Notes: generated from the sequence alone by a model not told the origin. DNA of 64,000 nt from an uncultured Sulfitobacter sp. (GCA_947492925.1 CANLOQ010000008.1:52969-116968), one strand, 5' to 3'. Positions 48,277 to 57,232 are shown, counted from the first letter of the stretch. A program made the numbers and translations.

Positions 48277-48802
48277 CGGTCATTTTACCCTGCATCATGT
48301 TGTCGGTCATTCCGCTGTCCATCGAAACGCTCATCCCTCCTGAGGACTGCGCCGCTGCGAGCTCATCGATTGAGATTGCATCAACGCCATCGGCATCCAA
48401 CGCTTGGTAGCGGTCAACAATCTGCGCCTTGTGCGCGTCTGTATCCCACGCTTGAAACTCTGTCAGGTCAAGGGCGCTATCCCCGTTTGCGTCAAACCGG
48501 AGCATGATCTCCGCAGGAGTTGCACCATCGGCAAACAGGCTTGTCAGCTGCGCTGATTCACCGTGCATCTGGCCCATCATCGACATGTGCATTTTCATCA
48601 TCATCTGCATCATTTGCATGTGATTTCCGCCCATTTCTCCCATGCCGGACATGCCCTGCATTCCGGACTGATCGACAAATGGTGTCTCTTCCAGTTCCGC
48701 CTGCTCCTTGCCGTCGTGGTGATCTGGATTTGCCACTGCGGCTGACGCGACAAGCGAAATGGTCAGCACAGAGAAGATGATGCTCCTACCGGAATGTGTC
48801 AT
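48260..48802 (-). CDS. Exported EF-hand protein with Met-rich segment
   Basis: A 180-residue secreted protein: signal peptide ending AVAN, a His-rich start (PDHHDGKE), a Met/His-rich block (residues about 48-80; many MxxM and HM pairs), and two EF-hands (FDANGDSALDLTEF and LDADGVDAISIDEL). The Met block suggests Cu(I) binding next to calcium sites. Paired with the rhodanese gene downstream. Confidence 0.82.
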   Translation of the reverse strand: MTHSGRSIIFSVLTISLVASAAVANPDHHDGKEQAELEETPFVDQSGMQGMSGMGEMGGNHMQMMQMMMKMHMSMMGQMHGESAQLTSLFADGATPAEIMLRFDANGDSALDLTEFQAWDTDAHKAQIVDRYQALDADGVDAISIDELAAAQSSGGMSVSMDSGMTDNMMQGKMTDDESN

Positions 48803-48903
48803 GGGTTTTTTCTTTCAATTGCAAGGACTGTTGCTAGGTAAAATAAGGATGAAGGAGTGATTTTGCGCGACCCAAATGGGTAATGATTTGTCTGTCTAGA
48901 CAG

Positions 48904-48920
48904 TTACAAAATCTTACAAC
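48904..48920 (+). promoter_or_regulatory. Candidate CopR-type direct repeat upstream of ccmF
   Basis: TTACAA-AATCT-TACAAC, 67 bases before ccmF and about 100 bases from the divergent EF-hand gene. Directly preceded by a 12-bp palindrome CTGTCTAGACAG (48892-48903). Either or both divergent transcripts could be controlled from here. Confidence 0.45.
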
Positions 48921-48987
48921 TTCAGGATCATATTAAGCATTTCGTTCTGGTAAGCCGCAGTCGGACGAGCCACTGAGGAGTGTGCCA

Positions 48988-50988
48988 ATGGTACCCGAGA
49001 TTGGACATTTTGCGCTGGTGTTGGCGCTTGCCCTGGCTCTGGTTCAATCCGTCCTGCCGATCTGGGGTGCCGCCCGGAGTGATCTGATGTGGATGAAAAG
49101 CGCGACCTGGTCGTCGCTTGGACAGGTTTTCTTCACCGCGATTGCTTTTGCCGCTCTTATGACCAGCTTCGTGCAAAGCGACTTCACAGTGGTGAACGTC
49201 TTGGAGAACTCACACTCGCTCAAACCGCTCCTCTACAAGGTTTCCGGCACTTGGGGTAGTCATGAGGGATCTCTGCTATTGTGGGTTCTCATCCTGACTG
49301 TGTTCGGGGCCATGGTGGCCGTGGCCGCCAACAACGTGGCGATGCGCACCAAGGCAAGGACATTGTCGGTTCAGGCATGGATCAGCGTTGGTTTTCTGAC
49401 GTTCATGCTGTTCACCTCGAACCCGTTCGACAGGGTTTATCCCGCGCCGCTGGACGGACAGGACCTAAACCCGCTGTTGCAGGACGTGGGGCTCGCGATG
49501 CATCCGCCGCTCCTCTATCTCGGTTACGTCGGCTTTTCGATCGTGTTCTCATTTGCCGTCGCTGCGCTGATCGAGGGGCGGGTCGATGCGGCCTGGGCGC
49601 GGTGGGTGAGACCTTGGACGCTGGCGGCTTGGGTATTTCTGACCGCGGGCATCGCGCTAGGATCCTGGTGGGCCTACTATGAACTGGGCTGGGGCGGTTG
49701 GTGGTTCTGGGACCCGGTCGAGAACGTCAGCTTCATGCCCTGGCTTATGGGGACGGCCTTGCTGCATTCTGCCATTGTAACCGAAAAGCGCGGCGCATTC
49801 AAAAGTTGGACCATCCTGCTGGCGATCCTGACGTTCTCCCTGTCGCTGTTGGGCACTTTCATTGTCCGCTCCGGCCTACTGACATCTGTGCACGCATTCG
49901 CTGTCGACCCGGAACGCGGACTGTATATCCTGGGCCTTCTCGCTGTATCAATCGGTGGGTCTTTCGCGCTCTACGCCTGGCGTGCACCTTCTATGGAAGG
50001 CGGTGGCCTGTTCAAACCGGTTAGCCGTGAAGGCGGCTTGTTGGTCAACAATCTGATACTTGCGGCCGCTACTGGCACCGTACTGTTTGGAACTCTGTAT
50101 CCGCTTTTCTACGAGGCTTTCACTGGGGGTCAGAAACTCTCGGTCGGTCCGCCGTTCTTTAACGCCGCGTTCATTCCAATGATGCTGCCACTCGTATTTG
50201 TGATGGGTTTGGGTCCGTTTCTTTCATGGAAGCGCGCAACGGTTGGCGGCGTTTTTGCACGGGTTAGGATAGTAGGCTTGCTTGCGACAGGATTTGGCCT
50301 TGTCGCCTGGTACGCTTTGCGGGGCGGGCCGGTGCTGGGCTATCTGTCCCTGGCGCTCGCAGCCTGGCTATTGCTCGCGACCCTGCGCGAGTGGGCATTT
50401 CGTATCCGGCTTTTCGACGTACCGTTGGGCGAGGCGGTGCGCCGTGCGCGCGGGCTGCCCCGAGCGGCCCATGGCATGACTTTGGCACATGCCGGGCTGG
50501 CCGTTGCGATCTTCGGGTTTGTCGGGTCGAGCGTCTGGAAGTCTGAAGAAATCCTGTTTGTCACGCCGGGCACAGAAATTCAGATCGCCGGTTTTGAAGT
50601 GACCTTTGCGGGAGCTGAGAAGGTCAGAGGGCCAAATTACATCGCCGACCGGGGCACATTGAATGTCAGACGAGCTGACGCGCACATCATGACGCTATAC
50701 CCAGAGCGGCGATTCTATCCTGTGGCCCAAAGCACCACGACAGAAAGCGCAATTCGCTCGACCATGGCGGGCGATCTCTATGCATCACTTGCCGAACCTG
50801 CCTCGGATCAGGCCGGGGCTCAGGGGGCTTGGACGCTGCGAATCCTCTATGAACCGCTGGTGAATTTCATCTGGCTCGGTTCAGCGATGCTGGTCCTCGG
50901 CGGTTTGATTTCCCTTAGTGACCGGCGATTGCGGGTGGGGGCTCCGAAACGCAAGACGGTGGTGCCTTCGGCCATGCCAGCGGAGTAA
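48988..50988 (+). CDS. ccmF: Cytochrome c heme lyase subunit CcmF
   Basis: Inner-membrane subunit of the cytochrome c maturation heme lyase, 666 residues and about 15 helices. The WWD heme-handling signature is WGGWWFWDPVEN near residue 235; other motifs are KVSGTWGSHEGSLLLW and MHPPLLYLGYVGFS. ATG at 48988 with GAGGAG upstream (a GTG at 48982 is too close to it). First gene of a ccmFGHI cluster. Confidence 0.95.
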   Translation: MVPEIGHFALVLALALALVQSVLPIWGAARSDLMWMKSATWSSLGQVFFTAIAFAALMTSFVQSDFTVVNVLENSHSLKPLLYKVSGTWGSHEGSLLLWVLILTVFGAMVAVAANNVAMRTKARTLSVQAWISVGFLTFMLFTSNPFDRVYPAPLDGQDLNPLLQDVGLAMHPPLLYLGYVGFSIVFSFAVAALIEGRVDAAWARWVRPWTLAAWVFLTAGIALGSWWAYYELGWGGWWFWDPVENVSFMPWLMGTALLHSAIVTEKRGAFKSWTILLAILTFSLSLLGTFIVRSGLLTSVHAFAVDPERGLYILGLLAVSIGGSFALYAWRAPSMEGGGLFKPVSREGGLLVNNLILAAATGTVLFGTLYPLFYEAFTGGQKLSVGPPFFNAAFIPMMLPLVFVMGLGPFLSWKRATVGGVFARVRIVGLLATGFGLVAWYALRGGPVLGYLSLALAAWLLLATLREWAFRIRLFDVPLGEAVRRARGLPRAAHGMTLAHAGLAVAIFGFVGSSVWKSEEILFVTPGTEIQIAGFEVTFAGAEKVRGPNYIADRGTLNVRRADAHIMTLYPERRFYPVAQSTTTESAIRSTMAGDLYASLAEPASDQAGAQGAWTLRILYEPLVNFIWLGSAMLVLGGLISLSDRRLRVGAPKRKTVVPSAMPAE

Positions 50989-50991
50989 GCC

Positions 50992-51558
50992 ATGGTTCGT
51001 TTTCTAGCATTCTCGCCGCTTCTGATCGCGGTGGTGTTCGGAGCCTTCTTTCTGTGGGGCTTGAACCCTGACCGGGACCCTAATGCGATCCCATCGGTCC
51101 TGATTTCTCAGCCCGCGCCCGAATTCACGCTGGAGCCGGTCGAGGGGCTGGATGTGCCTGGTCTTTCCCGGGCAGATTTGCTGGCCACTGACCGCCCGGT
51201 TATCGTAAATGTCTTCGCGTCCTGGTGCGTGCCGTGCCGCGCTGAACATGCGGTCCTGACTGCATTGGCCGAGGACGAAGGCCAGATTCTTTATGGGATC
51301 AACTACAAGGACAAACCCAAGGACGCGGTCCGCTGGTTGAATGAACTTGGCAATCCCTATCAACGTATCGGGTCAGACCTAACGGGCCGGGCCGGGATCG
51401 AGTGGGGGATCTCCGGCGTACCCGAAACATTCATCGTCGGGGCAGGTGGCGTTGTGCTTTACCGCTACGTTGGTCCGGTTGTTGGGGATGAGGCGGTTGC
51501 TACGTTCCGCGCAGCCCTCAATGCCGCAGGCGCGCTATCGAATGGGGCCGGATCATGA
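50992..51558 (+). CDS. ccmG: CcmG/DsbE thioredoxin-like protein
   Basis: Membrane-anchored periplasmic thioredoxin, 188 residues, which reduces apocytochrome c before heme attachment. N-terminal anchor (LLIAVVFGAFFLWGL), active site CVPC (VFASWCVPCRAEHAV), family glycine-rich segment GVPETFIVGAGG. It follows ccmF by three bases and overlaps ccmH by four. Confidence 0.93.
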   Translation: MVRFLAFSPLLIAVVFGAFFLWGLNPDRDPNAIPSVLISQPAPEFTLEPVEGLDVPGLSRADLLATDRPVIVNVFASWCVPCRAEHAVLTALAEDEGQILYGINYKDKPKDAVRWLNELGNPYQRIGSDLTGRAGIEWGISGVPETFIVGAGGVVLYRYVGPVVGDEAVATFRAALNAAGALSNGAGS

Positions 51559-52031
51559 GGCGCTTTTTGGTCTACGTCACGCTTGGCGTTTTTCTTGCTG
51601 CACCGGTGCATGCGGTTGAACCTGATGAAATTCTTGCGGACCGGGTGCTTGAAGACCGAGCGAGGGACATTTCGAAGGGTTTGCGTTGCGTCGTCTGCCA
51701 GAACCAGGACATCGACAGCTCCAACGCCGGGGTGGCGCGTGACCTGAGGCTTCTGGTGCGCGAGCGCCTCGTTGCTGGTGATACAGATGAAGAAGTCGTG
51801 GCCTACGTCCGCGCCCGCTATGGTGACTACGTTCTGTTGTCCCCGCCCTTGACGCCAGCCACCTATGCGCTTTGGTTCGCACCGGTCGTTCTGGCGGGAC
51901 TTTCTCTCTTTGCGTTCGTCATGGTTACGCGCCGGCGGCGAAACACGCCGCTGGAAAAGGCATTGACGCCGGTCGAAGAAGAGCAGATCGCGGCGTATCT
52001 CAACTCCAAAGATCAAGGGGCAGGGGGATGA
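51555..52031 (+). CDS. ccmH: CcmH (CycL) cytochrome c maturation protein
   Basis: A 158-residue periplasmic protein with signal peptide (YVTLGVFLAAPVHA), the thiol motif LRCVVCQNQDIDSSNAGVA (CxxC) and a C-terminal membrane anchor (YALWFAPVVLAGLSLFAFVMV). Works with CcmG in apocytochrome reduction. Overlaps both neighbours. Confidence 0.94.
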   Translation: MRRFLVYVTLGVFLAAPVHAVEPDEILADRVLEDRARDISKGLRCVVCQNQDIDSSNAGVARDLRLLVRERLVAGDTDEEVVAYVRARYGDYVLLSPPLTPATYALWFAPVVLAGLSLFAFVMVTRRRRNTPLEKALTPVEEEQIAAYLNSKDQGAGG

Positions 52032-53182
52032 TCTGGATTTTCATCGCCGCGCTCGCACTCGGTTCAATGGGCTTTTTGGCGCTGTCGCTGCGCGGCAAGA
52101 CTGCGCTGGACAGTCAAGAGGACAGCTTTCCGGCCATTTTTGTCGACCAGATGGCAGAACTTGAACGGGATGTGGCCCGCGGTGTTGTCTCGGCCGCCGA
52201 TGCCGACGCCGCACGGATCGAGATCAAGAAGAATATTCTGCGACAGGCCCAAAAAGCTCAGAGTGGGCCGCTTGTGGCGACGCGCGGCAGCCAGATCGGG
52301 CTCTGGATCGCGATACTTTTCGTTCCCGTTGCCGCTGTCGGATACTATTCGCAATTTGGGAATCCCGCTCTGTCTCGCATTGCCGTTGCCGAGCAAAAAA
52401 AGGCCCGTGAAGAGAACGCGCGCATTGTTGCGCTGACAGGGCAGTTGAAAACCCGTCTTGAGACGGACGCAGAAGGCGGACCCAGTGACGGTTGGATGCT
52501 TCTCGGCCAGACCTACATGCGTCTGGGGCGTTTTGGTGATGCCGCTGCCTCCTTCCGCATCGTGTCGGATCGCGAAGATGCAACCTCAGCCGTCTTTTCA
52601 ATGCTGACAGAAGCGCTTGTCGCGCAAGAGAATGGCATCATCACGCCGGCAGCGGAGGCCGCGATCAACGAAGCCGCTGCCCGGGACGCGTCTAATCCTG
52701 CCGTGACCTATTACCGGGCTTTGGCGCTGCAACAAGCGGGAATGTCGGCTGCGGCACACGATCTGATCGTAGCACGCCTTGATGCAGCAGACGGATACTA
52801 CCCCTGGATGGACACTCTGGTCGCGCAGGCTAACCGGATCGGGGATGGCATTGGCCGTGATCCGATCTCTTTGGCGCGGTTTGCGCCGATGCTGTCAGGC
52901 CGCGGGCCAAATGCCGAGGATGTCGCAGCCGCTGAGGAGATGAGCCCGGAAGTTAGGGCCGCCTTTATTCAATCCATGGTGGAAGGGCTGGCGGATCGTT
53001 TGCAAGACGAACCCGAAGATCTGGATGGCTGGCTCCAACTGGGCCGGGCGTATACCGTGCTCGGCAACGTGCAAGGGGCAAAAGACGCGTATCAGAATGC
53101 TGCGGCTTTATCGGTTGAATTGCCGCAGACTGACCCAAGAAAAGCAATTGCGGCCCAAGCGCTTGAATCGCTGTCGCAGTAA
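52028..53182 (+). CDS. ccmI: CcmI (CycH) apocytochrome chaperone
   Basis: Membrane-bound TPR protein of 384 residues that presents apocytochromes to CcmF/H. Two N-terminal helices (MIWIFIAALALGSMGFLAL and IGLWIAILFVPVAAVGYYS), a coiled middle, then TPR-like repeats (SDGWMLLGQTYMRLGRFGDAAASF, EDLDGWLQLGRAYTVLG). The ATG at 52028 overlaps the ccmH stop. Converges with the ScsB-like gene, three bases apart. Confidence 0.9.
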   Translation: MIWIFIAALALGSMGFLALSLRGKTALDSQEDSFPAIFVDQMAELERDVARGVVSAADADAARIEIKKNILRQAQKAQSGPLVATRGSQIGLWIAILFVPVAAVGYYSQFGNPALSRIAVAEQKKAREENARIVALTGQLKTRLETDAEGGPSDGWMLLGQTYMRLGRFGDAAASFRIVSDREDATSAVFSMLTEALVAQENGIITPAAEAAINEAAARDASNPAVTYYRALALQQAGMSAAAHDLIVARLDAADGYYPWMDTLVAQANRIGDGIGRDPISLARFAPMLSGRGPNAEDVAAAEEMSPEVRAAFIQSMVEGLADRLQDEPEDLDGWLQLGRAYTVLGNVQGAKDAYQNAAALSVELPQTDPRKAIAAQALESLSQ

Positions 53183-53185
53183 TTC

Positions 53186-55321
53186 TCAAAGTTCCGCCAG
53201 ATCCTTGAGACGTGCTCTTAAGTCGATGGGTTTGGCTGCCACAATTGCGTCAAGCACCGACTGCGTACTCAGAACTTCCGGGAGAATAATTCCCTCCGGT
53301 GCGCCCGGGCCATACACGGCGTTGAACGGAATTCCGAACCGATTGTTCGCTTTCAGATAACGGGCAATCACGTTGCTGGGCCGTGTCCAGTCCGCCTGCA
53401 TCGCGACGATGCCATCTGCTTGTAGAGCGGACGCAACTGGCTCCCGATCCAGCACGAGCGCTTTGTTGGCTTTGCACGTCACGCACCAATCTGCAGTCAC
53501 ATCCACAAAGACAACATGGCCGCGCGACACGTGGCGGGCGATAGCTGAACGCTCGAACGGGACCCAGCTTGAGGATGCGATTGCTTGGCTGACAGAATTC
53601 GGCGCTGGCGCAAGGCTGGGAGCCCAGACTAGCCCAAAGGCAAGGACCGGGATCGTCAGCAGAACCGGAATGCGCCCGTGACTTCGTGCGCTGGTCAAAA
53701 GACCGACGATTACTGCTGCAATGACCAGGGTTGCAAACGTGGCCATCTGGCCGGCAACGCCGATCATTACCCAAGCAAGCCAGGCAACGGTTCCCAACAA
53801 CAGCAGGCCCATTGCGATTCGAACCCAGACCATCCAGCGGCCGGGCTTGGGGAGTGCAGACGCAAGGCCAGGCTTTAGCGCAAGCGTAAGATACGGAAGG
53901 GCCAAACCCAATCCAAGAGCAGTGAATACAACGGCGATATCCGTGTTGCTGCCCGCCAGCGCGAATGCGACCGCGGTTCCCAGAAACGGCGCGGAACACG
54001 GTGTTGCCAGCATTGCCGCAAAGAAACCCGTAAACACATCGCCAAGATGAGACTGTCCGCCCACGCGGCTCATGGAGGTTTGCAACCCTGTGGGCAACGA
54101 TATCTCGAAAAATCCGAAGAGATTACCAACGAAGGCCATCAAAAGCGTGATCAGCACGATCAGGAACAGCGGGTTTTGAAACTGGATGCCCCAGCCAACC
54201 GATACGCCGACTGACTTCAAAGTCATCAGCACCGCTGCGAGCAGCCACATGAACAGCATGACCCCAAACGTCGTGGCGAGCAGGCCAGTTCGGACCTGCA
54301 CGCGATCCTTGCCGCCGCTGGTCACCAGTGAGGACACCTTGATGGCCAGTACAGGCAGCACGCAGGGCATGACGTTAAGGATGAGGCCGCCAAGGACGGC
54401 CACGAGTGCAATCCAGACGACCTTGCTCATGCCACTGGGTTTGTCGGTTAGATTGAACGGTGGTCCTGGAGCGACGGCAAGCCTCAAAGGACTCACCGTA
54501 AATGCGCCATGATTGCCGTCGGTTACGGTCAACAACAATGACTCTGTGCTTTCGCCGGCAGTGTTGATCGGAAATCGCGCCCAGAGCGCCGTGCCATCCT
54601 GACTCAATCTGAGGTCAGGCTTCCCAAAGGCCGTCCCTTCTCCGAACTCCGGAAACAGATCAACTTTATCGAACGGCTGCGTTCCGGTCAGTGAAAAGAT
54701 CAATTCGGTTTGATCCGCATCAACAAATGCCCGCACTGACGAGACTGTTGATGGCGTCTCTCTTGATGGAATTGTGGCGAGCGCTGCCGATATGACCTCG
54801 GCAAAGGCTGGATCCAACTCACTTCCCAGAGGAAGATCGTGTTCGAGCGACAGCTTTTCGGGTATGCAAACGTCGGAGCAAACAAGAAGGTCGAGCTTCA
54901 GTGCGATCCGAGCGGGTTCGCCGGGGGCGTCCAGCGTGAACTCAATTGGAAAGACAACGCGTTTCTCGTAACCAAAATTCTCTATCCCAAATGCGGTAAA
55001 GCGATCTGGCGCTGGCCAAAGATGGCGCGCCTCTTTGAGGTTCTCCGACCCTTGCCAGTCAAACTGAGGCGGAATGCCGACTTCACCCGGCGAACGCCAA
55101 TAGGTTTTCCAACTCGGCTCGAGCTCCAACACCAATGCACCGGAAACAGTTTTGGCGCCCGGTGCGATACCGTCCTGTGCAAAGACAAGCGTTGCCTTGG
55201 TCGTCGGTGTCTGTGCAGTAGTGCTTTGCGCTGCGGAAACAGGTGACACAACGAGCCCAAATGCCACGACGAGAAAAGCGAGCACGCCTAGTACCCAAAG
55301 GATGTATCGTTCTGGTTTCAT
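53186..55321 (-). CDS. ScsB/DsbD-like thiol:disulfide interchange protein
   Basis: Inner-membrane electron conduit of 711 residues: an N-terminal periplasmic DsbD-alpha-like domain (SDVCIPEKLSLEHD), a membrane core with the redox cysteines NVMPCVLPVLAIK and ATPCSAPFLGTA, and a C-terminal thioredoxin domain with CVTC (ADWCVTCKANKALVL). The order and the long N-terminal domain match ScsB, the suppressor of copper sensitivity, more than classical DsbD. Likely reduces the ScsC-like protein at 45756 or CcmG. ATG at 55321, directly before the signal. Confidence 0.88.
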   Translation of the reverse strand: MKPERYILWVLGVLAFLVVAFGLVVSPVSAAQSTTAQTPTTKATLVFAQDGIAPGAKTVSGALVLELEPSWKTYWRSPGEVGIPPQFDWQGSENLKEARHLWPAPDRFTAFGIENFGYEKRVVFPIEFTLDAPGEPARIALKLDLLVCSDVCIPEKLSLEHDLPLGSELDPAFAEVISAALATIPSRETPSTVSSVRAFVDADQTELIFSLTGTQPFDKVDLFPEFGEGTAFGKPDLRLSQDGTALWARFPINTAGESTESLLLTVTDGNHGAFTVSPLRLAVAPGPPFNLTDKPSGMSKVVWIALVAVLGGLILNVMPCVLPVLAIKVSSLVTSGGKDRVQVRTGLLATTFGVMLFMWLLAAVLMTLKSVGVSVGWGIQFQNPLFLIVLITLLMAFVGNLFGFFEISLPTGLQTSMSRVGGQSHLGDVFTGFFAAMLATPCSAPFLGTAVAFALAGSNTDIAVVFTALGLGLALPYLTLALKPGLASALPKPGRWMVWVRIAMGLLLLGTVAWLAWVMIGVAGQMATFATLVIAAVIVGLLTSARSHGRIPVLLTIPVLAFGLVWAPSLAPAPNSVSQAIASSSWVPFERSAIARHVSRGHVVFVDVTADWCVTCKANKALVLDREPVASALQADGIVAMQADWTRPSNVIARYLKANNRFGIPFNAVYGPGAPEGIILPEVLSTQSVLDAIVAAKPIDLRARLKDLAEL

Positions 55322-55322
55322 C

Positions 55323-55529
55323 TTACTGGCCCGAGATACGGAAACCGGTTCGCCCGTCGTCGCATACAATTGTCTGAACAGACGTGCTTGCATCATCCGC
55401 GATGCGACAGCCGGGCATTTCGCTCACTTCTTTTTGCGCAGACCTGCTGGACAGCGTAGGTTGTCGATCCTCCGGAATGCAGGCGCAACCTCCGAGAAAC
55501 AGAAGCAGCATGATGCGACCGGTGGACAA
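55323..55529 (-). CDS. Very small lipoprotein
   Basis: A 68-residue lipoprotein starting at TTG (55529) with lipobox LGGC; the mature part has four more cysteines (CACIPEDR, MPGCRIAD, IVCDDG), which is rich for its size and suggests disulfides or metal binding. An ATG at 55511 would give a shorter signal. It abuts the ScsB-like start by one base. Family not recognised. Confidence 0.55.
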   Translation of the reverse strand: MSTGRIMLLLFLGGCACIPEDRQPTLSSRSAQKEVSEMPGCRIADDASTSVQTIVCDDGRTGFRISGQ

Positions 55530-55531
55530 AC

Positions 55532-55834
55532 CTACTTGCTGCGCGCAAACGCCGGGATCCGGGACGGCTCAAGCGGCGCATCCTGCTCAGCAGGCTTTCT
55601 GGCTTTCTTGTCTCCGTGACAGGACTTGCCCATTAAAGCAAACATTGCCACGTGAGCACCGATACACAGAGCGATGGGAGCGAAGACACCAAGATTGCTG
55701 GTCAGCCCTGCCAGCGTGCCGCCCGCAATGAAGAACCCGGCGACGGGTATCAACATGACCGCGCAGCAAACCGCCATGCCAGCGTGCATCAGGCCATAGC
55801 CCTTCTGGGTGTTTTTATCGTCAGTATTGGACAT
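55532..55834 (-). CDS. Small membrane protein of copper-island type
   Basis: A 100-residue protein with two helices (MAVCCAVMLIPVAGFFIAGG and LGVFAPIALCIGAHVAMFALMG), a Cys pair (VCC) and a cytoplasmic-looking basic tail after KSCHGDKK. The ATG at 55834 has GGAG six bases upstream. I do not recognise the family. It lies upstream of the small lipoprotein and ScsB-like gene on the same strand, so the three may be cotranscribed. Confidence 0.65.
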   Translation of the reverse strand: MSNTDDKNTQKGYGLMHAGMAVCCAVMLIPVAGFFIAGGTLAGLTSNLGVFAPIALCIGAHVAMFALMGKSCHGDKKARKPAEQDAPLEPSRIPAFARSK

Positions 55835-55976
55835 GCACATCTCCAGTTGTTTGAAGCGTTATGGCCCCTTCCAGCACTGTCAGGTCAAGGATACATTTCG
55901 AGACATTTGACGCGTTTGTCTTTCAATCCCGTGCGCAGACTGTTTAAGACGACTTTGAGCTTAAGGAGACCTTTGA

Positions 55977-56645
55977 ATGGCAGGTTTTACACGTCGACAT
56001 TTTGTTGCAGGTGGTGCAGCGCTGTTTTCGGCACCGTTGACCGGCCAAGGTATTGCGGCTCCGTCATCGCCGCGCGAGATGTGGGATGTCTGGGACCAGC
56101 AAGTTACACCGGATGGCTACGACCCCGCGTCCTCTAACCCATGGGGCGTTCATCCGCGATTTCTGCCTGTCCGCGTCGAAGCCAATTCAGGTCTCGTTCC
56201 CGGCGATATCCATGTCGATGCCGTTGCACGGTACCTCTACCATATCGAACCGGATGGCCGTACTGCGATGCGCTACGGAGTGGCTATCGCCCGCGGCGAT
56301 TTGTACGAACCGGGCGTTTATACAATGCGGTTCAAACGGAAGTGGCCGACTTGGACCCCGACGGCAGCAATGATCGAACGCGATCCCGGACTGTACGCAC
56401 AGCATGCGGAGGGCATGGATGCGGGTCCAAAGAACCCGCTTGGCTCACGCGCCCTTTATCTTTTTGACGGGAATCGCGACACCTATCTCAGGATTCATGG
56501 CTCACCCGAACCGCGCTCAATCGGCGGTCGTGCAAGCTCTGGGTGCGTGCGGATGATCATGGCACATATTATTGACCTCTATCCCAATGTGGAACCCGGA
56601 AAGACTGCGCATCTATATCCGCCCGAGGACGTGATTGGCGGTTGA
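55977..56645 (+). CDS. L,D-transpeptidase (YkuD), Tat-exported
   Basis: A 222-residue YkuD enzyme, close paralogue of the one at 9693. Tat signal (TRRHFVAGGAALFS) and catalytic IHGSPEPRSIGGRASSGCVRM. AAGGAG upstream of the ATG. It is followed two bases later by the convergent lipoprotein gene, then CopZ/CopA, which repeats the layout of the 9.7-13.2 kb region. Confidence 0.9.
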   Translation: MAGFTRRHFVAGGAALFSAPLTGQGIAAPSSPREMWDVWDQQVTPDGYDPASSNPWGVHPRFLPVRVEANSGLVPGDIHVDAVARYLYHIEPDGRTAMRYGVAIARGDLYEPGVYTMRFKRKWPTWTPTAAMIERDPGLYAQHAEGMDAGPKNPLGSRALYLFDGNRDTYLRIHGSPEPRSIGGRASSGCVRMIMAHIIDLYPNVEPGKTAHLYPPEDVIGG

Positions 56646-56647
56646 TC

Positions 56648-56911
56648 CTAGCTCGAAGCCTGACAAATCGGGTTGCCTTCGGCAGTTCTCAGTGGCAGCC
56701 AAGTCCTCTCAACCGGACCTTCATGCAAATACCAGAAACAATTGTCATTTTGATCTAATCGTACCTTGTTGAGATTTTGGTATGGTGCTGCCAACACCAA
56801 GAGCGGTTCTGGAAGTTCTGTAAATGCACCATCCGCGTCAAGGCTTGGTGTCGTCGTACAACCTGCAACTGCCAAGGCTCCTGCAATCAGGATGGCAGTC
56901 TTTCGTTTCAT
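56648..56911 (-). CDS. Small lipoprotein, paralogue of the one at 10425
   Basis: An 87-residue lipoprotein from ATG at 56911 with lipobox VAGC. It shares LPEPLLVLAAPYQNL and CFWYLHEGPVERTWLPLRTA-GNPIC with the gene at 10425 and converges with the L,D-transpeptidase at 55977. The two conserved Cys may form a disulfide or a metal site. Function unknown; it repeats as part of a two-copy module. Confidence 0.78.
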   Translation of the reverse strand: MKRKTAILIAGALAVAGCTTTPSLDADGAFTELPEPLLVLAAPYQNLNKVRLDQNDNCFWYLHEGPVERTWLPLRTAEGNPICQASS

Positions 56912-56937
56912 CGAACTATGCACATTGATCCTTTCAC

Positions 56938-57132
56938 TTACAGCGCGGTTGATGGATAACCTGCGCCTTCAAGGGCCGCAATCAGGGAAGCAGACGAGAC
57001 TGAAGTCTCGATCTCTGCGGTATGAGCGGTGAGGTCTGGCCTTACAGTCGCCGATGGGTCCGCGGCCTTCACCGCTTTTTCGATGGTCGCAACGCAATGG
57101 CTGCAGCTCATATCAGGGATATGCAGTTTCAT
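56938..57132 (-). CDS. copZ: CopZ-like copper chaperone (HMA domain)
   Basis: A 64-residue single HMA domain: HIPDMSCSHCVATIEKAV with Cu(I)-binding CxxC, ferredoxin-like length and GAGYP at the end. Cytoplasmic copper chaperone delivering Cu(I) to CopA. Divergent from copA; a CueR-type promoter lies 27 bases upstream. Only the last 64 codons of a longer open frame are real. Confidence 0.9.
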   Translation of the reverse strand: MKLHIPDMSCSHCVATIEKAVKAADPSATVRPDLTAHTAEIETSVSSASLIAALEGAGYPSTAL

Positions 57133-57158
57133 TTGGGTACCTTCTTTTTGCTGAAGGC

Positions 57159-57189
57159 CGGATAAAGGTTCCGGTAGGCGGAGGGTCAA
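57159..57189 (-). promoter_or_regulatory. CueR-type promoter for copZ
   Basis: On the minus strand: -35 TTGACC (57184-57189), 19-bp spacer containing CTCC-N7-GGAA, -10 TATCCG (57159-57164). Together with the copA promoter it forms a divergent CueR-controlled region. Confidence 0.65.
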
Positions 57190-57232
57190 GAGGAAGTTTG
57201 TGACCTGGCGAGCGAATATTTTTCCGAGGCTC

